A stretch of DNA of 64,000 nucleotides, taken from positions 62,001 through 126,000 of the forward strand of contig JAFZSP010000032.1 in NCBI GenBank assembly GCA_017619335.1, read 5' to 3'. Below, piece by piece: positions 10,847 to 21,579 of the stretch. The translations under genes were made by a program, and so were the position numbers. Origin of the DNA: Bacteroidaceae bacterium. GTDB lineage: Bacteria; Bacteroidota; Bacteroidia; Bacteroidales; Bacteroidaceae. The notes under the pieces are model-generated. The model ran no database searches. It was given only the letters and a program-made list of their open reading frames with translations, and was not told the DNA's origin. Position 1 is the stretch's first letter. Every line of letters starts with the position of its first letter.

Positions 10847-13800
10847 ATGCCCATAAGAATAAATAAAGTTACTAAAGAGTGTAGTGTAGGACTGCAGACG
10901 CTTGTCGATTTCCTCAACAAAAAGGGGTTCACCGATGTGGAGGCTAACCCCAACGCCACGATTACCGATGAGCAGTATGCTGTCGCACTGGCCGAATTCA
11001 AGAAGGGGCAGAGTCCTAGACCGCTCATCCCGCCCGTGGCCACCCGCAAGACCAAAGAGAAAAAAGAAACCATCGTTCTCACAGAAAGCGGAGAGGCTCT
11101 TCCCCTGACAGAGGTTAAGAAGCCCAAAATCCTTGGACGTATTGACCTGGATGGCAAGGGGGCACCTGTTGCTACGCCCAAGCCTGAGGCTCCGAAACCT
11201 GCGCCTAAACAGGAAACGCCACAAGCCGAGAGACCACAGTCAGAAGCTCCCAAACAGGAGAAGCCTCAAGCAGAAACTCCCAAGGTACATCAACCACAGC
11301 CAGAAAAAGATCAACAGCCAGAAGTGTCAGCGGTCGAAAAACCCTCTGGTGTGAAACCGGCAACAGAAGTGCAAGCTCCTCAACCCTCAGAGAAGGCCGC
11401 TCCCTCAGAAAAAGGAAACTCTTCGGAAGCTACTGCGACTGCCCCAAAGGCTTCTGCTGCAGAAACTGAAGCAATAACGGCTGAGCCCGAAACACCTGCA
11501 GCCACAGAAGAAAAGGCAGGACAGAAGAAAAAGAAGAAACCCTCTGTGGAACTGGAGGAAGTGGATGGCGTCTTCCGTGTGAAAGCACCCGTGGAACCGC
11601 CTCTCACCTTGAATATCAAGGGACACATCGATCTGGATTCTCTCAACCAGAGCACTCGCCCACCCCGTGGAAAGAAGCGCAAGAAGGGCGGCAATGGAAA
11701 TAACGCTGCCTCTGCCAATGCAGCCAATGACGGACGGAATGGAGAGAGCCGTCGGAATAAGAAGAAAGGCGAACGCGTAGATATCAACGCCGAAGCTGCA
11801 AAACAGAGCCAGAACAGCGGCAACCAGCAGCAAAAGAAGAACAAAGGCGGCAACCAACAGCCCCAGAACAACCAGCAGAACAAGAGCGAAAGCAAGAACC
11901 GCAAGCGCAAGAACCAGCCCAAGGAGCCCATCATCACGCCCGAACAGAGCGAAGAAGAGGTGGCTAAGCAAGTGCGCGAAACGTTGGCTCGACTCACTGC
12001 CGGCAAGAACAAGACTCTGGGTAAGGGTGCCAAGTACCGCCGTGAAAAGCGCGAGATCATCCGTGCCGGCATTGAGGCCGAGCTGGAGCTGCAGGAACAG
12101 GAGTCCAAGATTCTTAAGCTGACCGAATTTGTTACTGCCAACGAACTGGCAAGCATGATGAATGTACCTGTGACACAGGTCATTGGAACATGCATGAGCC
12201 TGGGCGTAATGGTCTCCATCAACCAGCGTATGGACAAGGAAACCATCGACTTGGTGGCCGACGAGTTCGGATTCCAGACAGAATATGTCAGTGCCGATGT
12301 ATCCGAAGCTGTTCATGAAGTGGAGGACGACGAGGCAGACCTCGTGCCACGTGCTCCCATTGTAACAGTCATGGGTCACGTCGATCACGGTAAGACCTCG
12401 CTGCTTGACTATATCCGCAAGACCAACGTCATCGCTGGTGAAGCCGGCGGCATCACACAACACATCGGTGCATACAACGTGAAGTTGGAGGACGGACGTC
12501 ACATCACCTTCCTTGACACCCCTGGTCATGAAGCCTTTACCGCTATGCGTGCCCGTGGTGCTCAGGTTACCGACGTTGCCATCATCATCATCGCTGCCGA
12601 CGACGACATCATGCCCCAGACCAAGGAAGCCATCAACCATGCTGTGGCTGCAGGTGTACCCATTGTCTTCGCCATCAACAAGATAGACAAACCCGCCGCC
12701 AATCCCGAGAAAATCAAGGAACATCTGGCACAGATGAACTTCCTCGTAGAGGATTGGGGAGGAAAGTATCAGAGTCAGGACATCAGTGCCAAGAAAGGTA
12801 TAGGCGTGCCCGAACTGATGGAGAAGGTGCTGCTCGAAGCCGAGATGCTGGATCTGAAGGCCAATCCCAACCGCAAGGCCACAGGTTCCATCATCGAGTC
12901 TTCCTTGGACAAAGGCCGTGGCTACGTGGCCACCGTGCTCTGCTCCAACGGCACCCTGAAGATGGGTGATATCCTCTTGGCTGGCACCAACTATGGTCGC
13001 ATCAAGGCAATGTTCAACGAACGCGGACAACGCATCAAGGAGATTGGTCCGGCACAGGCAGCTACCGTCCTTGGACTGAACGGTGCTCCACAGGCTGGTG
13101 ACACTTTCCATGTGATGGATTCCGACCAGGAAGCCCGCGAGATAGCCTCCAAGCGTGAGCAACTCGCCCGTGAACAGGGCATCCGCACACAGCATCACCT
13201 GACGTTGGACGAGATTGGACGCCGCATCGAACAAGGCGGTTTCCAAGAACTGAATGTCATCGTGAAGGGCGACGTGGACGGCTCCATCGAAGCCCTCGCA
13301 GATTCTCTCATCAAGCTCTCCACAGAGAAAATTGCTGTCAACGTCATCCACAAGGCTGTAGGTCAGATTTCCGAGAACGACGTATCGTTGGCTGCTGCCT
13401 CAGATGCCATCATCGTGGCCTTCCAGGTGCGTCCTTCCGCCCAAGCTCGCAAGGCTGCTGAGCAGCAGGGCGTTGAAATCCGCACTTATAGCATCATTTA
13501 CGATGCCATCGAGGAAGTCAAGGAGGCTATGGAAGGCATGTTGGCTCCCGAACTCAAGGAAGAGGTTACTGCCCAGTTGGAAGTGCGTCAGGTATTCCAC
13601 ATCTCCAAGGTCGGAACGGTGGCTGGTGCCTACGTCATCGACGGAAAGGTCAGCCGCTCCAACAAGGCCCGCATTATCCGTGACGGTATTGTCATTCACA
13701 CGGGTGCCATCGACGCCCTCAAGCGTTTCAAGGACGACGTCAAGGAGGTCAGCACCAACTTCGAGTGTGGTATCTCCCTCGTTAATTACAGCGATATACG

Positions 13801-13855
13801 TGAAGGCGACACCATCGAAACCTTCCAGGAGATAGAAGTCAAGGCCAAACTCTGA
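10847..13855 (+). CDS. infB: Translation initiation factor IF-2
   Basis: GTPase that brings initiator tRNA to the 30S subunit and promotes subunit joining. The length is 1002 residues. An N-terminal IF2_N helix ([24 protein letters not shown]) is followed by a long Pro/Glu/Lys/Gln-rich, low-complexity linker at about 100-390, a second IF2_N-like segment, and the G domain: G1 GHVDHGKTS at about 510, DTPGHEAF and NKIDKP. Domains II-IV end in the initiator-tRNA-binding region. The long Q/N/P linker is common in Bacteroidetes IF-2. The stop overlaps the cvpA start by one base (TGATG). Confidence 0.97.
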   Translation: MPIRINKVTKECSVGLQTLVDFLNKKGFTDVEANPNATITDEQYAVALAEFKKGQSPRPLIPPVATRKTKEKKETIVLTESGEALPLTEVKKPKILGRIDLDGKGAPVATPKPEAPKPAPKQETPQAERPQSEAPKQEKPQAETPKVHQPQPEKDQQPEVSAVEKPSGVKPATEVQAPQPSEKAAPSEKGNSSEATATAPKASAAETEAITAEPETPAATEEKAGQKKKKKPSVELEEVDGVFRVKAPVEPPLTLNIKGHIDLDSLNQSTRPPRGKKRKKGGNGNNAASANAANDGRNGESRRNKKKGERVDINAEAAKQSQNSGNQQQKKNKGGNQQPQNNQQNKSESKNRKRKNQPKEPIITPEQSEEEVAKQVRETLARLTAGKNKTLGKGAKYRREKREIIRAGIEAELELQEQESKILKLTEFVTANELASMMNVPVTQVIGTCMSLGVMVSINQRMDKETIDLVADEFGFQTEYVSADVSEAVHEVEDDEADLVPRAPIVTVMGHVDHGKTSLLDYIRKTNVIAGEAGGITQHIGAYNVKLEDGRHITFLDTPGHEAFTAMRARGAQVTDVAIIIIAADDDIMPQTKEAINHAVAAGVPIVFAINKIDKPAANPEKIKEHLAQMNFLVEDWGGKYQSQDISAKKGIGVPELMEKVLLEAEMLDLKANPNRKATGSIIESSLDKGRGYVATVLCSNGTLKMGDILLAGTNYGRIKAMFNERGQRIKEIGPAQAATVLGLNGAPQAGDTFHVMDSDQEAREIASKREQLAREQGIRTQHHLTLDEIGRRIEQGGFQELNVIVKGDVDGSIEALADSLIKLSTEKIAVNVIHKAVGQISENDVSLAAASDAIIVAFQVRPSAQARKAAEQQGVEIRTYSIIYDAIEEVKEAMEGMLAPELKEEVTAQLEVRQVFHISKVGTVAGAYVIDGKVSRSNKARIIRDGIVIHTGAIDALKRFKDDVKEVSTNFECGISLVNYSDIREGDTIETFQEIEVKAKL

Positions 13856-14358
13856 TGAACGGATTCGACATTCTTTTCCTCCTTGTGCTCGCAGTGGGAG
13901 CATGGAAAGGTTGGAGCAATGGTCTGCTGAAAGAAGTACTTGGACTCATCGGAGTCTTCGTGGGACTATATGTGGCTCACTTGCTATATGAGCAGGTGGG
14001 CTCACAACTGGCCCCTCACATCGGCACTTCGCCCAGCGTGGCCAGCATCATCGCTTTCATCCTGATTTGGATAGGCGTACCCATTATTTTGGGCCTGCTC
14101 GGAGCCTTGTTGACCAAGGTACTGGAGTGGGCCGGATTGGGTAGCGTCAACAATTTGGGTGGCGCCCTCGTCAGCATCATCAAGTTCTGGCTCATCCTGG
14201 GTGCTTTCTGCAACGTTCTCTCCATCACGAAACTCGTCAGTGAAGAGACACAGCAGCACTCCACCCTCTTTGAACCGCTACGCCGCACCACCTCCATCGC
14301 CTTTGAACTGGCCAAGAGTCAATGGAAGGGCGCAAACGCTCCAGTCACCAATGAGTGA
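13855..14358 (+). CDS. cvpA: CvpA family membrane protein
   Basis: 167 residues with four predicted membrane segments. The N terminus [27 protein letters not shown] matches CvpA/colicin V production proteins. Its exact biochemical role is not settled; the family is linked to envelope and bile-stress resistance in other bacteria. It overlaps infB by 1 nt and sufB by 8 nt, so it is embedded in the operon between translation and iron-sulfur genes. Confidence 0.85.
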   Translation: MNGFDILFLLVLAVGAWKGWSNGLLKEVLGLIGVFVGLYVAHLLYEQVGSQLAPHIGTSPSVASIIAFILIWIGVPIILGLLGALLTKVLEWAGLGSVNNLGGALVSIIKFWLILGAFCNVLSITKLVSEETQQHSTLFEPLRRTTSIAFELAKSQWKGANAPVTNE

Positions 14359-15829
14359 AGAAATAATAGTTACCGTTCCCGAGGATTCCAACTCCTTTGT
14401 CCGCTCTGTGGCAGAGAAGTCCTACGAGTATGGCTTCACCACCGATGTGGAGACAGAGGTCATTGAACGTGGCCTCACAGAGGAGACGGTGCGCCTCATC
14501 TCCGAGAAGAAAGGCGAGCCCGCCTGGCTTCTCGACTTCCGTTTGAAGGCCTTCCGCTACTGGCAAACCCAGAAACAGCCCACCTGGGGGCATCTCCAAC
14601 TGCCTCCCATCGACTATCAGGCCATCTCCTATTACGCCGACCCCACCAAGAAGAAAAAGACACTCGGTGGTTCTCCCGCCGAGATTGACCCCGAGTTGAT
14701 GCGGACTTTCGACAAACTCGGCATCCCTTTGGAAGAGCGAATGGCCCTCAGTGGCACAGCCGTGGATGCTGTGATGGACAGTGTCTCTGTGAAGACCACC
14801 TTCCGCGAGAAGCTGGCGGAACAAGGCATCATTTTCTGCTCCATCAGTGAAGCTGTGAAGCAGCATCCCGAACTGGTGCAGAAGTACTTGGGTTCCGTCG
14901 TTCCCTATCGTGACAATTATTTCGCAGCCCTCAATAGTGCCGTCTTCTCCGATGGCAGCTTTGTCTATATCCCCAAAGGCGTCCGTTGTCCCATGGAACT
15001 CTCCACCTATTTCCGTATCAATGCTCAGGGAACTGGACAGTTCGAACGCACCCTCATTGTCTGCGATGAAGACGCCTACGTCAGCTACCTCGAAGGCTGC
15101 ACAGCCCCCATGCGTGACGAGAACCAGCTGCATGCTGCCATCGTTGAGATTGTGGTGGAAGCACGGGCAGAAGTCAAGTACAGCACCGTACAAAATTGGT
15201 ATCCAGGCGACAAGGATGGGAAAGGCGGTGTGCTGAACCTCGTCACGAAACGTGGTTTGCTGCGAGGAAAGAACGCCAAGCTCTCGTGGACACAAGTGGA
15301 GACGGGTTCTGCCATCACTTGGAAATATCCTTCCTGCGTCTTAGCTGGTGAAGGCTCCCAAGCTGAGTTCTACTCCGTCGCCGTCACCAACAACCTCCAG
15401 CAAGCCGACACAGGCACCAAGATGATACACTTGGCACCGCGCACACGCTCTACTATTATCTCTAAAGGTATCAGTGCCGGCCGCTCCCAAAACAGTTATC
15501 GAGGTCTCGTCCGCGTGGCTGCAAAAGCGGAAGGTGCCCGCAACTACTCCAGCTGTGACAGCCTCCTGCTCTCCTCCACCTGCGGAGCACACACCTTCCC
15601 ATACATGGATGTCCAGAATCCCACCGCTGTCTTGGAACATGAAGCCACCACTTCCAAAATCAGCGAGGACCAGCTCTTCTACTGTCAGCAACGAGGCATT
15701 TCACAGGAAGAGGCTGTAGGTCTCATCGTCAACGGTTATGCCAAAGACGTCCTCAACAAACTGCCCATGGAATTTGCGGTGGAAGCTCAGAAACTTCTCA
15801 GCGTCTCCCTCGAAGGCACCGTAGGATAA
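14351..15829 (+). CDS. sufB: Fe-S cluster scaffold protein SufB
   Basis: Core scaffold of the SUF iron-sulfur assembly complex SufBC2D. The start at 14351 ([12 protein letters not shown]) gives 492 residues; the frame extends 64 codons further upstream, but that part overlaps cvpA. Family hallmarks include [16 protein letters not shown], the beta-helix core with [19 protein letters not shown], and the C-terminal [22 protein letters not shown]. It is followed by sufC and sufD. Confidence 0.96.
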   Translation: MSEEIIVTVPEDSNSFVRSVAEKSYEYGFTTDVETEVIERGLTEETVRLISEKKGEPAWLLDFRLKAFRYWQTQKQPTWGHLQLPPIDYQAISYYADPTKKKKTLGGSPAEIDPELMRTFDKLGIPLEERMALSGTAVDAVMDSVSVKTTFREKLAEQGIIFCSISEAVKQHPELVQKYLGSVVPYRDNYFAALNSAVFSDGSFVYIPKGVRCPMELSTYFRINAQGTGQFERTLIVCDEDAYVSYLEGCTAPMRDENQLHAAIVEIVVEARAEVKYSTVQNWYPGDKDGKGGVLNLVTKRGLLRGKNAKLSWTQVETGSAITWKYPSCVLAGEGSQAEFYSVAVTNNLQQADTGTKMIHLAPRTRSTIISKGISAGRSQNSYRGLVRVAAKAEGARNYSSCDSLLLSSTCGAHTFPYMDVQNPTAVLEHEATTSKISEDQLFYCQQRGISQEEAVGLIVNGYAKDVLNKLPMEFAVEAQKLLSVSLEGTVG

Positions 15830-15888
15830 TAGATAACCTGGGAAGCCCTAGGAAATCTTAGGGAACCCTAGAAAAAAAGAAAAGGATT

Positions 15889-16641
15889 ATGTTAGAAATC
15901 AAGAACCTCCACGCCACCGTCGGTGGAAAAGAAATATTGAAAGGCATCGACCTCACCATCGGCCCTGGCGAGATACACGCGCTCATGGGACAGAATGGTG
16001 CAGGCAAATCCACCCTCTCCAATGTGCTCGTAGGGCATCCTGCCTACACCGTCACAGAGGGCAGTATCACCTTCAACGGGAAAGACCTTCTGGCTCTCTC
16101 CCCAGACGAGCGTAGTCACGAAGGCCTCTTCCTTTCCTTTCAGCAACCCGTGGAAATTCCAGGCGTATCGATGGTGAACTTCATGCGGGCCGCCCTCAAT
16201 GCCAAACGCAAGTATCAGGGTCTGGAACCGTTGGATGCGGGTTCGTTCCTCAAGTTGATGCGCGAACGACGCAAGATTGTGGAGTTGGACAATAAACTGA
16301 CCAGCCGTAGCGTGAACGAAGGCTTCAGCGGCGGAGAGAAAAAACGCAATGAGATCTTCCAAATGGCGATGCTGGAACCCACGATGTGCATCCTCGACGA
16401 GACGGATTCCGGCCTCGATGTAGATGCCCTGCGTATTGTAGCAGAAGGTTTTAACAAGCTACGCACGTCTGATACATCCGCCATCGTCATCACCCACTAT
16501 CAACGGCTCTTGGATTACCTGAAACCCGACTATGTCCACGTCCTCATGGGTGGACGCATCGTCAAGACAGGTGGGCCGGAGTTAGCTATAGAGATAGAAC
16601 AGAGAGGATTCGACTGGATAAAGGAATCTTTGGATATTTAA
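15889..16641 (+). CDS. sufC: Fe-S assembly ATPase SufC
   Basis: ABC-type ATPase of the SufBCD complex. In its 250 residues the Walker A motif GQNGAGKST lies at about 35-43, the signature FSGGEKKR at about 144-151, and the Walker B CILDETDSGLD at about 165-175, with the SufC-typical D-S-G-L-D-V-D-A-L. An AAAGGAT stretch precedes the ATG. The 59-nt gap from sufB carries imperfect CCCTAG/CTTAGGG repeats able to pair with each other. Confidence 0.97.
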   Translation: MLEIKNLHATVGGKEILKGIDLTIGPGEIHALMGQNGAGKSTLSNVLVGHPAYTVTEGSITFNGKDLLALSPDERSHEGLFLSFQQPVEIPGVSMVNFMRAALNAKRKYQGLEPLDAGSFLKLMRERRKIVELDNKLTSRSVNEGFSGGEKKRNEIFQMAMLEPTMCILDETDSGLDVDALRIVAEGFNKLRTSDTSAIVITHYQRLLDYLKPDYVHVLMGGRIVKTGGPELAIEIEQRGFDWIKESLDI

Positions 16642-16650
16642 TGGAGCGCG

Positions 16651-17997
16651 ATGAAAGATATTTCCCAATACTTGGAACTGTTTCGCACTGAGCGCGACTT
16701 GATAGACGCTCACTCCGTTCCTGCCCTCAATGCCCTGCGCGATGAGGCGGCAGCGGCTTTTGAACGTATGGGATTCCCCTCGAAGAAAGTGGAGCGATAT
16801 CGCTATACGGATGTGGCGACAGCCTTTGCACCCAACTATGGTCTCAACCTCTCACGACTGCATATTCCCGTCAATCCCTACGAGGCATTCCGCTGTGACA
16901 TCCCTAACCTCTCGACTTCTGTCTATTTCGTGGTGAATGACAGTCTCTACAAAGATGCCCTCCCCAAAGCCACCCTCCCAAAAGGCGTCATCGTGGATAG
17001 CCTCAATGCATTATCCATGCTTGACGAAGTGCAAGCAGTCCATTCTCCATTTTCCATTTTCCATTCAGAAGATTCCCTCACCGCCCTCAACTCGATGCTG
17101 GCACAAGACGCTCTCCTTATTTATATACGTGCGGGCGTGCGCGCGGAGCGTCCCATTCAAGTGGTAAACATCCTCCGCTCCGCAGTGCCACTGATGGTGA
17201 ACCGCAAGGTACGCATTGTGGCAGAAGCGGGTGCCGAGGTTCGCCTGCTCTTCTGTGATCATGCAGCAGACGATCAGGACTTCCTGGCCACACAGGTGAT
17301 GGAAGTGTCTGTGGGCGAGGGTGCTCATGTGGAACTGTACGAATTGGAGGAGACCCATGCACGTTGTCATCGCTTTGCCAATCTCTATGCCGATGTGGCA
17401 GCCGGTGGACATCTCACCCACGCCACGCTGACGCTCACCAACGGCCTGACCCGCAACCAGACCGATGTCTGCCTTAGCGGAAAAGAAGCCTCCGTGAATC
17501 TCTTAGGCTGCGCCATCACAGACGGGCAGCAGCACGTGGACAACAACACCCTCATCGACCACCGTGCCCCTGGCTGCACCAGTCGGGAGCTATATAAATA
17601 TGTGGTGGATGAACAGTCAGAAGGAGCTTTTGCCGGACGCATCCTCGTGCGAGAGCAAGCAGGGCAAACCGAATCCCAGGAAACCAACGCGAACCTTGTC
17701 TGCACTCCTGAGGCACGTATATGGACACAACCCATGCTGGAAATCTATGCCGATGACGTCCAGTGCAGTCACGGTAGCACCGTGGGCCAACTCAACGATG
17801 AAGCACTCTTCTATATGCGCCAACGCGGCATCAGTGAATCCGAGGCCCGCCTGCTCCTGAAGCAGGCCTTCGCCAGCGAAGTCCTCAATCACATCACCCT
17901 GGAACCTCTGCGAGACCGCCTCCATTACCTCATCGACAAACGTTTCCGCGGAGAACTCAACCACTGCCGCACCTGCCGACTCTGCAATAAATCCTAA
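16651..17997 (+). CDS. sufD: Fe-S assembly protein SufD
   Basis: Partner of SufB in the SufBC2D scaffold. The 448 residues include the C-terminal beta-helix and the SufBD core ending ALFYMRQRGISESEARLLLKQAFASEV. Two local oddities are visible. First, residues 131-139 (HSPFSIFHS) are encoded by an array of 7-bp repeats, CATTCTC then CATTTTC twice then CATTCAG, inserted in frame just before the segment that usually reads F-x-A-L-N-x-A. Second, the protein ends in CRTCRLCNKS, and its TAA stop lies inside another heptamer array that continues towards ybeY. No sufS or sufE follows. Confidence 0.94.
   Translation: MKDISQYLELFRTERDLIDAHSVPALNALRDEAAAAFERMGFPSKKVERYRYTDVATAFAPNYGLNLSRLHIPVNPYEAFRCDIPNLSTSVYFVVNDSLYKDALPKATLPKGVIVDSLNALSMLDEVQAVHSPFSIFHSEDSLTALNSMLAQDALLIYIRAGVRAERPIQVVNILRSAVPLMVNRKVRIVAEAGAEVRLLFCDHAADDQDFLATQVMEVSVGEGAHVELYELEETHARCHRFANLYADVAAGGHLTHATLTLTNGLTRNQTDVCLSGKEASVNLLGCAITDGQQHVDNNTLIDHRAPGCTSRELYKYVVDEQSEGAFAGRILVREQAGQTESQETNANLVCTPEARIWTQPMLEIYADDVQCSHGSTVGQLNDEALFYMRQRGISESEARLLLKQAFASEVLNHITLEPLRDRLHYLIDKRFRGELNHCRTCRLCNKS
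17041..17068 (+). repeat. Heptamer array inside sufD
   Basis: CATTCTC, CATTTTC, CATTTTC, CATTCAG in exact register, read in frame as H-S-P-F-S-I-F-H-S. Confidence 0.8.
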
Positions 17998-18010
17998 ACT
18001 CTAAACTCTC
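17990..18010 (+). repeat. Heptamer array over the sufD stop codon
   Basis: AATCCTA, AACTCTA, AACTCTC. The sufD TAA (17995-17997) is formed by the junction of the first two units, and the array ends 4 nt before the ybeY ATG. Confidence 0.75.
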
Positions 18011-18014
18011 CCAC

Positions 18015-18437
18015 ATGATTTCCTTTCAATCCATCAACGTCTCCCTGCCCGCTGTTGACCAGACCGCTATCACTGCTTGGGTCAGAACTGTTGCTGTCTC
18101 GTATGGACGCAGGGTGGGAGAAATTGCATACATCTTTGTGGATGACGAGGAAATCCTGCGCATCAACCGTCAGTTCCTGCAGCACGATTATTTCACAGAT
18201 ATCATCACCTTTGACTACACAGAAGGTGCAGTCATCAGTGGCGACCTCTTCATCAGCCTGGATACCGTCCGTTCCAATGCCGAGGACCTTCACCTCTCTT
18301 ACAATCAGGAACTGCACCGCGTCATCATTCATGGCATTCTGCATCTCTGCGGCATCAACGACAAGGGCCCCGGCGAACGGGAACAGATGGAAGCCGCAGA
18401 GAACCAAGCCCTCAGCCTCCTCTCCCCTCTTCCATAA
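18015..18437 (+). CDS. ybeY: Endoribonuclease YbeY
   Basis: Metal-dependent single-strand RNase involved in 16S rRNA maturation and ribosome quality control. In its 140 residues the motif HGILHLCGIND begins at H106. The first two metal ligands, H106 and H110, are present, but the third His of the canonical HGxLHLxGxDH is an Asp (D116). It follows sufD with a 17-nt gap of repeat DNA, an unusual place: in many Bacteroidetes sufS follows sufD. Confidence 0.9.
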   Translation: MISFQSINVSLPAVDQTAITAWVRTVAVSYGRRVGEIAYIFVDDEEILRINRQFLQHDYFTDIITFDYTEGAVISGDLFISLDTVRSNAEDLHLSYNQELHRVIIHGILHLCGINDKGPGEREQMEAAENQALSLLSPLP

Positions 18438-18477
18438 CTCCCATTCTTCCCATTAACTCCCATCAACTCCCATAACC
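18434..18477 (+). repeat. Degenerate AACTCCCAT repeats after ybeY
   Basis: Four copies of a 9-10 bp unit around CCCAT (for example TCCCATTAAC, TCCCATCAAC) fill the short gap between ybeY and the TlpA-like gene. They resemble the heptamer family in composition but not in period. Confidence 0.55.
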
Positions 18478-18494
18478 CCCTAAAAAAAGCAAAA

Positions 18495-19607
18495 ATGAAA
18501 AAGATTCTCTCTCTCGCAGTGCTGGCACTGATGCTCTGCGTGGCAGCCTGCCAAAATGGCGGCTACAAAGTCTCCGGCACAGCTAACGGCTCACAGGACG
18601 GTGACACAGTTATTCTGGCCAACATCATCGGCCGCAGTCGGGTGGACACCCTTCAGACCACTGTCATCAAGGGTGGCAAGTTTGCCTTCAAAGGTGTGCA
18701 GGACACCGCCAAAATGTGCTATGTTATTTGGTCTTCTAATGACAATCCCGACCTCTCCATCGCTGCACAGATTGCTTTGGAGAACGCTGACATCACAGTG
18801 AAGTTGGACACCGCTGAAAACACAGTCTCCGAGGTAACAGGTACACCCGCCAATGAAGCCATGACCCAGCTGAACAAACAAGAACTGGAAATGAGCCAGC
18901 GCGCACAGGACATCTTCCAAGTCCTCAGTGACACCGCAGCCTCTGACGAGGCCAAGGCAGTAGCCGAGAATACGCTGGAAGCACTTCAGGACGAAATGAT
19001 TGGCATCTATCAACAGTTTATCTCCGACAACCTCCAGAACATTGCTGGCCAGACCTATCTGGTACAATATGCTCCCATGTTGAAAGATGAATTTGTCGCA
19101 GAGGCACTTGCCTCTTTCCCCGCAGACGCCATCACAGAAGACATCCAGCAGCTCAAGGACAACTTTGGCCTCAAGGCCCAGACGGCCGTGGGCAAGGACT
19201 TCAAGGACATCAAGGCCGCCACACCCGATGGCGGTGAGCTCTCCCTCAGTGAGGTGGCAGCCAAGGCCAAAGTGCTACTCGTGGATTTCTGGGCAAGCTG
19301 GTGCGGTCCCTGCCGTCAGGAGATGCCTAATGTGAAGGCTGCCTACGAGAAATTCCACCACCAGGGCTTCGAAATTCTGGGTGTGAGTCTGGATCAGGAC
19401 GAAGCAGCCTGGAAGAAAGCCCTCTCTGACCTTGGCATGACCTGGCCGCAGATTAGTGACCTGCAAGGCTGGGAGTGTGAAGGTGCCCATACCTACGCCG
19501 TGCGTGCCATTCCTGCCACCGTCCTCATCAAAGACGGAAAGATTGTGGCTCGTGACCTTCGTGGTGAGAAGCTCGCAGAGAAAGTGGAAGAGCTCTTGAA
19601 AGACTAA
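18495..19607 (+). CDS. TlpA-like thiol-disulfide lipoprotein with N-terminal DUF4369 domain
   Basis: A 370-residue envelope protein. A lipoprotein signal ends at V-A-A-C (Cys19). Residues 24-130 form the DUF4369 beta domain that often precedes thioredoxin modules in Bacteroidetes (GTANGSQDGDTVILANI). A helical linker follows, then a thioredoxin fold with FWASWCGPCRQEMP at about 265-278. The cis-Pro region AIPATVLIKDGKIV is also present. It probably reduces or isomerises disulfides of exported proteins, or supports cytochrome maturation; the partner is unknown. Confidence 0.9.
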   Translation: MKKILSLAVLALMLCVAACQNGGYKVSGTANGSQDGDTVILANIIGRSRVDTLQTTVIKGGKFAFKGVQDTAKMCYVIWSSNDNPDLSIAAQIALENADITVKLDTAENTVSEVTGTPANEAMTQLNKQELEMSQRAQDIFQVLSDTAASDEAKAVAENTLEALQDEMIGIYQQFISDNLQNIAGQTYLVQYAPMLKDEFVAEALASFPADAITEDIQQLKDNFGLKAQTAVGKDFKDIKAATPDGGELSLSEVAAKAKVLLVDFWASWCGPCRQEMPNVKAAYEKFHHQGFEILGVSLDQDEAAWKKALSDLGMTWPQISDLQGWECEGAHTYAVRAIPATVLIKDGKIVARDLRGEKLAEKVEELLKD

Positions 19608-19612
19608 AAACT

Positions 19613-20872
19613 TTGGAATTGAACGCTGCCACGCTTGACTTCATCCGTCAGCACGCCCAAGCAGACGTGCGGCGTTTGGCACTGAGCACGGTGCCGGAGG
19701 ACGTGGATTTGCGTGCAGCGCTCACACAGATTGAAGGCCGTCAGTCAGCTGCCCACAAATTACCAACGTGGGCAGCGACCGACGGTCTCCTTTTTCCTCC
19801 GCGCCTAGCGCTTGAACAGTGCTCCAGCGAGGCTACTGCCGCCTATAAGCGGCGGGTGGTTGAAGGTTTCAGGTTTCAGGATTCAAGTTTCATGGACCTG
19901 ACGGGGGGCTTGGGCATTGACTTCACAGCCATTGCTCCTCTGTTCCAACACGCCATTTACGTGGAACGGCAAGAAGCCCTCTGCGAACTCGCCCGTCACA
20001 ATTTTCCACTTTTGGGGTTGCCAGATGCCGAAGTACGCTGTACCGCTGCCGAGGAAACCATAGACTCCCTCGCCCGAGCACGTGCCAAGCGCTCTTCCTG
20101 CGCGGTTCCCTCATCCCTATTCCTCTTCCTGGATCCGGCCCGCCGTGACTCCGCTGGACGGAAGGTGGCCCTCATAGAAGACTGCTCGCCCGATGTCTGC
20201 GCCCTTCAGCATCAGCTTCGCACAGTGGCCTGCGGCATCCTCATCAAGCTCTCGCCCATGTTGGACCTGACGGCAGCCCTGCACGCTCTGCACGGCATAG
20301 TGGAAGTTCACGTTGTCAGCGTGGAAGGAGAATGTAAAGAACTCCTGTTGCTGATTCAGGGGCATCCTGTTGTCGGGGAGCCCGATTCATCTGAGGTCTC
20401 CCCAGAAAGCATCCCCATCCACTGCGTCAACCTCACCGCCAACGCCTCATCTTCTTTCATCTTCACCCGCCAGGAAGAAGAAGAGACCCCGCTCTGTCTC
20501 GCAGACGCCCTCGGCCCATACCTTTATGAGCCTAATGCCAGCATCCTGAAAGCCGGTGCTTTCAAGACTGTCTGCCAGCGTTTTCCTGTCCGCCAGTTGG
20601 CACAGCACACCCACCTCTACACTGCCGACCAGCCCATCCGGGACTTCCCCGGACGTTGTTGGCGAGTCCTGGACAGCGCCTCGTTTAACAAGAAAGACCT
20701 GCGCCGTCTCCTCACTGGCATCCATGCTGCCGACCTGACTGTTCGCGGATTCCCCACCGCTGTCGGCACCCTGCGCCGGCAACTTCACTTGCGTGAAGGC
20801 GGCGGGACACACCTCATCGCCACCACCTTAATAAATAACACACGCATCCTCCTGCGCGTAGAACGCCTCTGA
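19613..20872 (+). CDS. Class I SAM-dependent methyltransferase with THUMP-like C-terminal domain
   Basis: 419 residues. There is no ATG near the conserved start, so a TTG at 19613, 5 nt after the upstream stop, is used. A helical N-terminal region is followed by SAM motif I MDLTGGLGIDF at about 94-104. The DPARRDSAGRKV motif at 174-185 and the C-terminal THUMP-like fold match the family seen next to many Bacteroidetes housekeeping genes, probably an RNA methyltransferase. The substrate is unknown. Just before motif I the protein reads GFRFQDSSFM, encoded by an in-frame array of 7-mers (TTTCAGG twice, ATTCAAG, TTTCATG). Confidence 0.85.
   Translation: MELNAATLDFIRQHAQADVRRLALSTVPEDVDLRAALTQIEGRQSAAHKLPTWAATDGLLFPPRLALEQCSSEATAAYKRRVVEGFRFQDSSFMDLTGGLGIDFTAIAPLFQHAIYVERQEALCELARHNFPLLGLPDAEVRCTAAEETIDSLARARAKRSSCAVPSSLFLFLDPARRDSAGRKVALIEDCSPDVCALQHQLRTVACGILIKLSPMLDLTAALHALHGIVEVHVVSVEGECKELLLLIQGHPVVGEPDSSEVSPESIPIHCVNLTANASSSFIFTRQEEEETPLCLADALGPYLYEPNASILKAGAFKTVCQRFPVRQLAQHTHLYTADQPIRDFPGRCWRVLDSASFNKKDLRRLLTGIHAADLTVRGFPTAVGTLRRQLHLREGGGTHLIATTLINNTRILLRVERL
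19867..19894 (+). repeat. Heptamer array inside the methyltransferase gene
   Basis: TTTCAGG, TTTCAGG, ATTCAAG, TTTCATG, in frame. The same series (TTTCAGG, TTTCAAG, ATTCAGG, TTTCACT) recurs 21.5 kb away at the start of the PI-PLC-like gene. Confidence 0.85.
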
Positions 20873-20876
20873 CCCC

Positions 20877-21485
20877 ATGCTCCTCCCCACAGCCTATCTC
20901 GCCCCCGTTTCCTGGTACCTCGCGGCATTCCGTACAGACAGCGTCATCATCAATGATGCAGAACCCTACGTGAAGCAGACCTTCCGCAATCGCTGCTGCA
21001 TCGCCATGCCAGACGGACCGCAGAACCTCATCGTTCCCGTGGAGGCAGCACCCAACCACACGCCCGTCCGTGACATTCGCATCAGTGAGCATGGCCGGTG
21101 GCGCCATCATCACTGGAATGCACTGCGCACAGCCTACGGCAAGAGCCCCTTCTTTGAATACTATGCCGACGACTTTGCGCCCTTCTATCAGGCACGCCGT
21201 CATGACTTCCTCATAGATTTCAACGCGGATCTTCATCGACTCATCACCGCTTTCATAGAACAGGAAGACCTCGTTCCCCCTATCACGCCACCCTCCAGCA
21301 ACATTCATGATGTGACCCGCTCCAACAAGGTTTCGCTATCATCCTTTCCTGACATCACCGCTCCCATGAAGCCATACTACCAGGTCTTTGCCGACCGCCT
21401 GGGCTTTCTGCCCGACCTCAGCATCGTGGACCTTCTTTTCAACATGGGACCGGAAAGCCTGCTGTACCTCCGACAGGATTTGTAG
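20877..21485 (+). CDS. WbqC family protein
   Basis: 202 residues. LPTAYLAPVSWYLAAFRTDSVIINDAEPYVKQTFRNRC and the later HHWNALRTAYGKSPFFEYYADDF match the WbqC-like family, found in O-antigen and glycan loci and generally among Bacteroidetes. The biochemical function is not known; some members are thought to act on amino-sugar or thioester substrates. It starts 4 nt after the methyltransferase stop, so it is probably the last gene of the rimP-suf transcript unit. Confidence 0.85.
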   Translation: MLLPTAYLAPVSWYLAAFRTDSVIINDAEPYVKQTFRNRCCIAMPDGPQNLIVPVEAAPNHTPVRDIRISEHGRWRHHHWNALRTAYGKSPFFEYYADDFAPFYQARRHDFLIDFNADLHRLITAFIEQEDLVPPITPPSSNIHDVTRSNKVSLSSFPDITAPMKPYYQVFADRLGFLPDLSIVDLLFNMGPESLLYLRQDL

Positions 21486-21579
21486 GTCCGACAGCGGGAC
21501 TTTCAGTTAAAAACCGTTACTTTTCGCGTCTTTTTACGGACTTTTTTGTTCTGCGACACGATTTTCCGTTATTTTACGC

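Noticed and set aside
11405..13351. A 648-codon open frame antisense to infB
   Set aside because: It mirrors the codon periodicity of infB, has no start context or domain pattern, and IF-2 on the other strand is certain.
15830..15888. Sequence between sufB and sufC as a further heptamer array
   Set aside because: The CCCTAG/CTTAGGG units have no 7-bp period; they are only a small imperfect inverted repeat.
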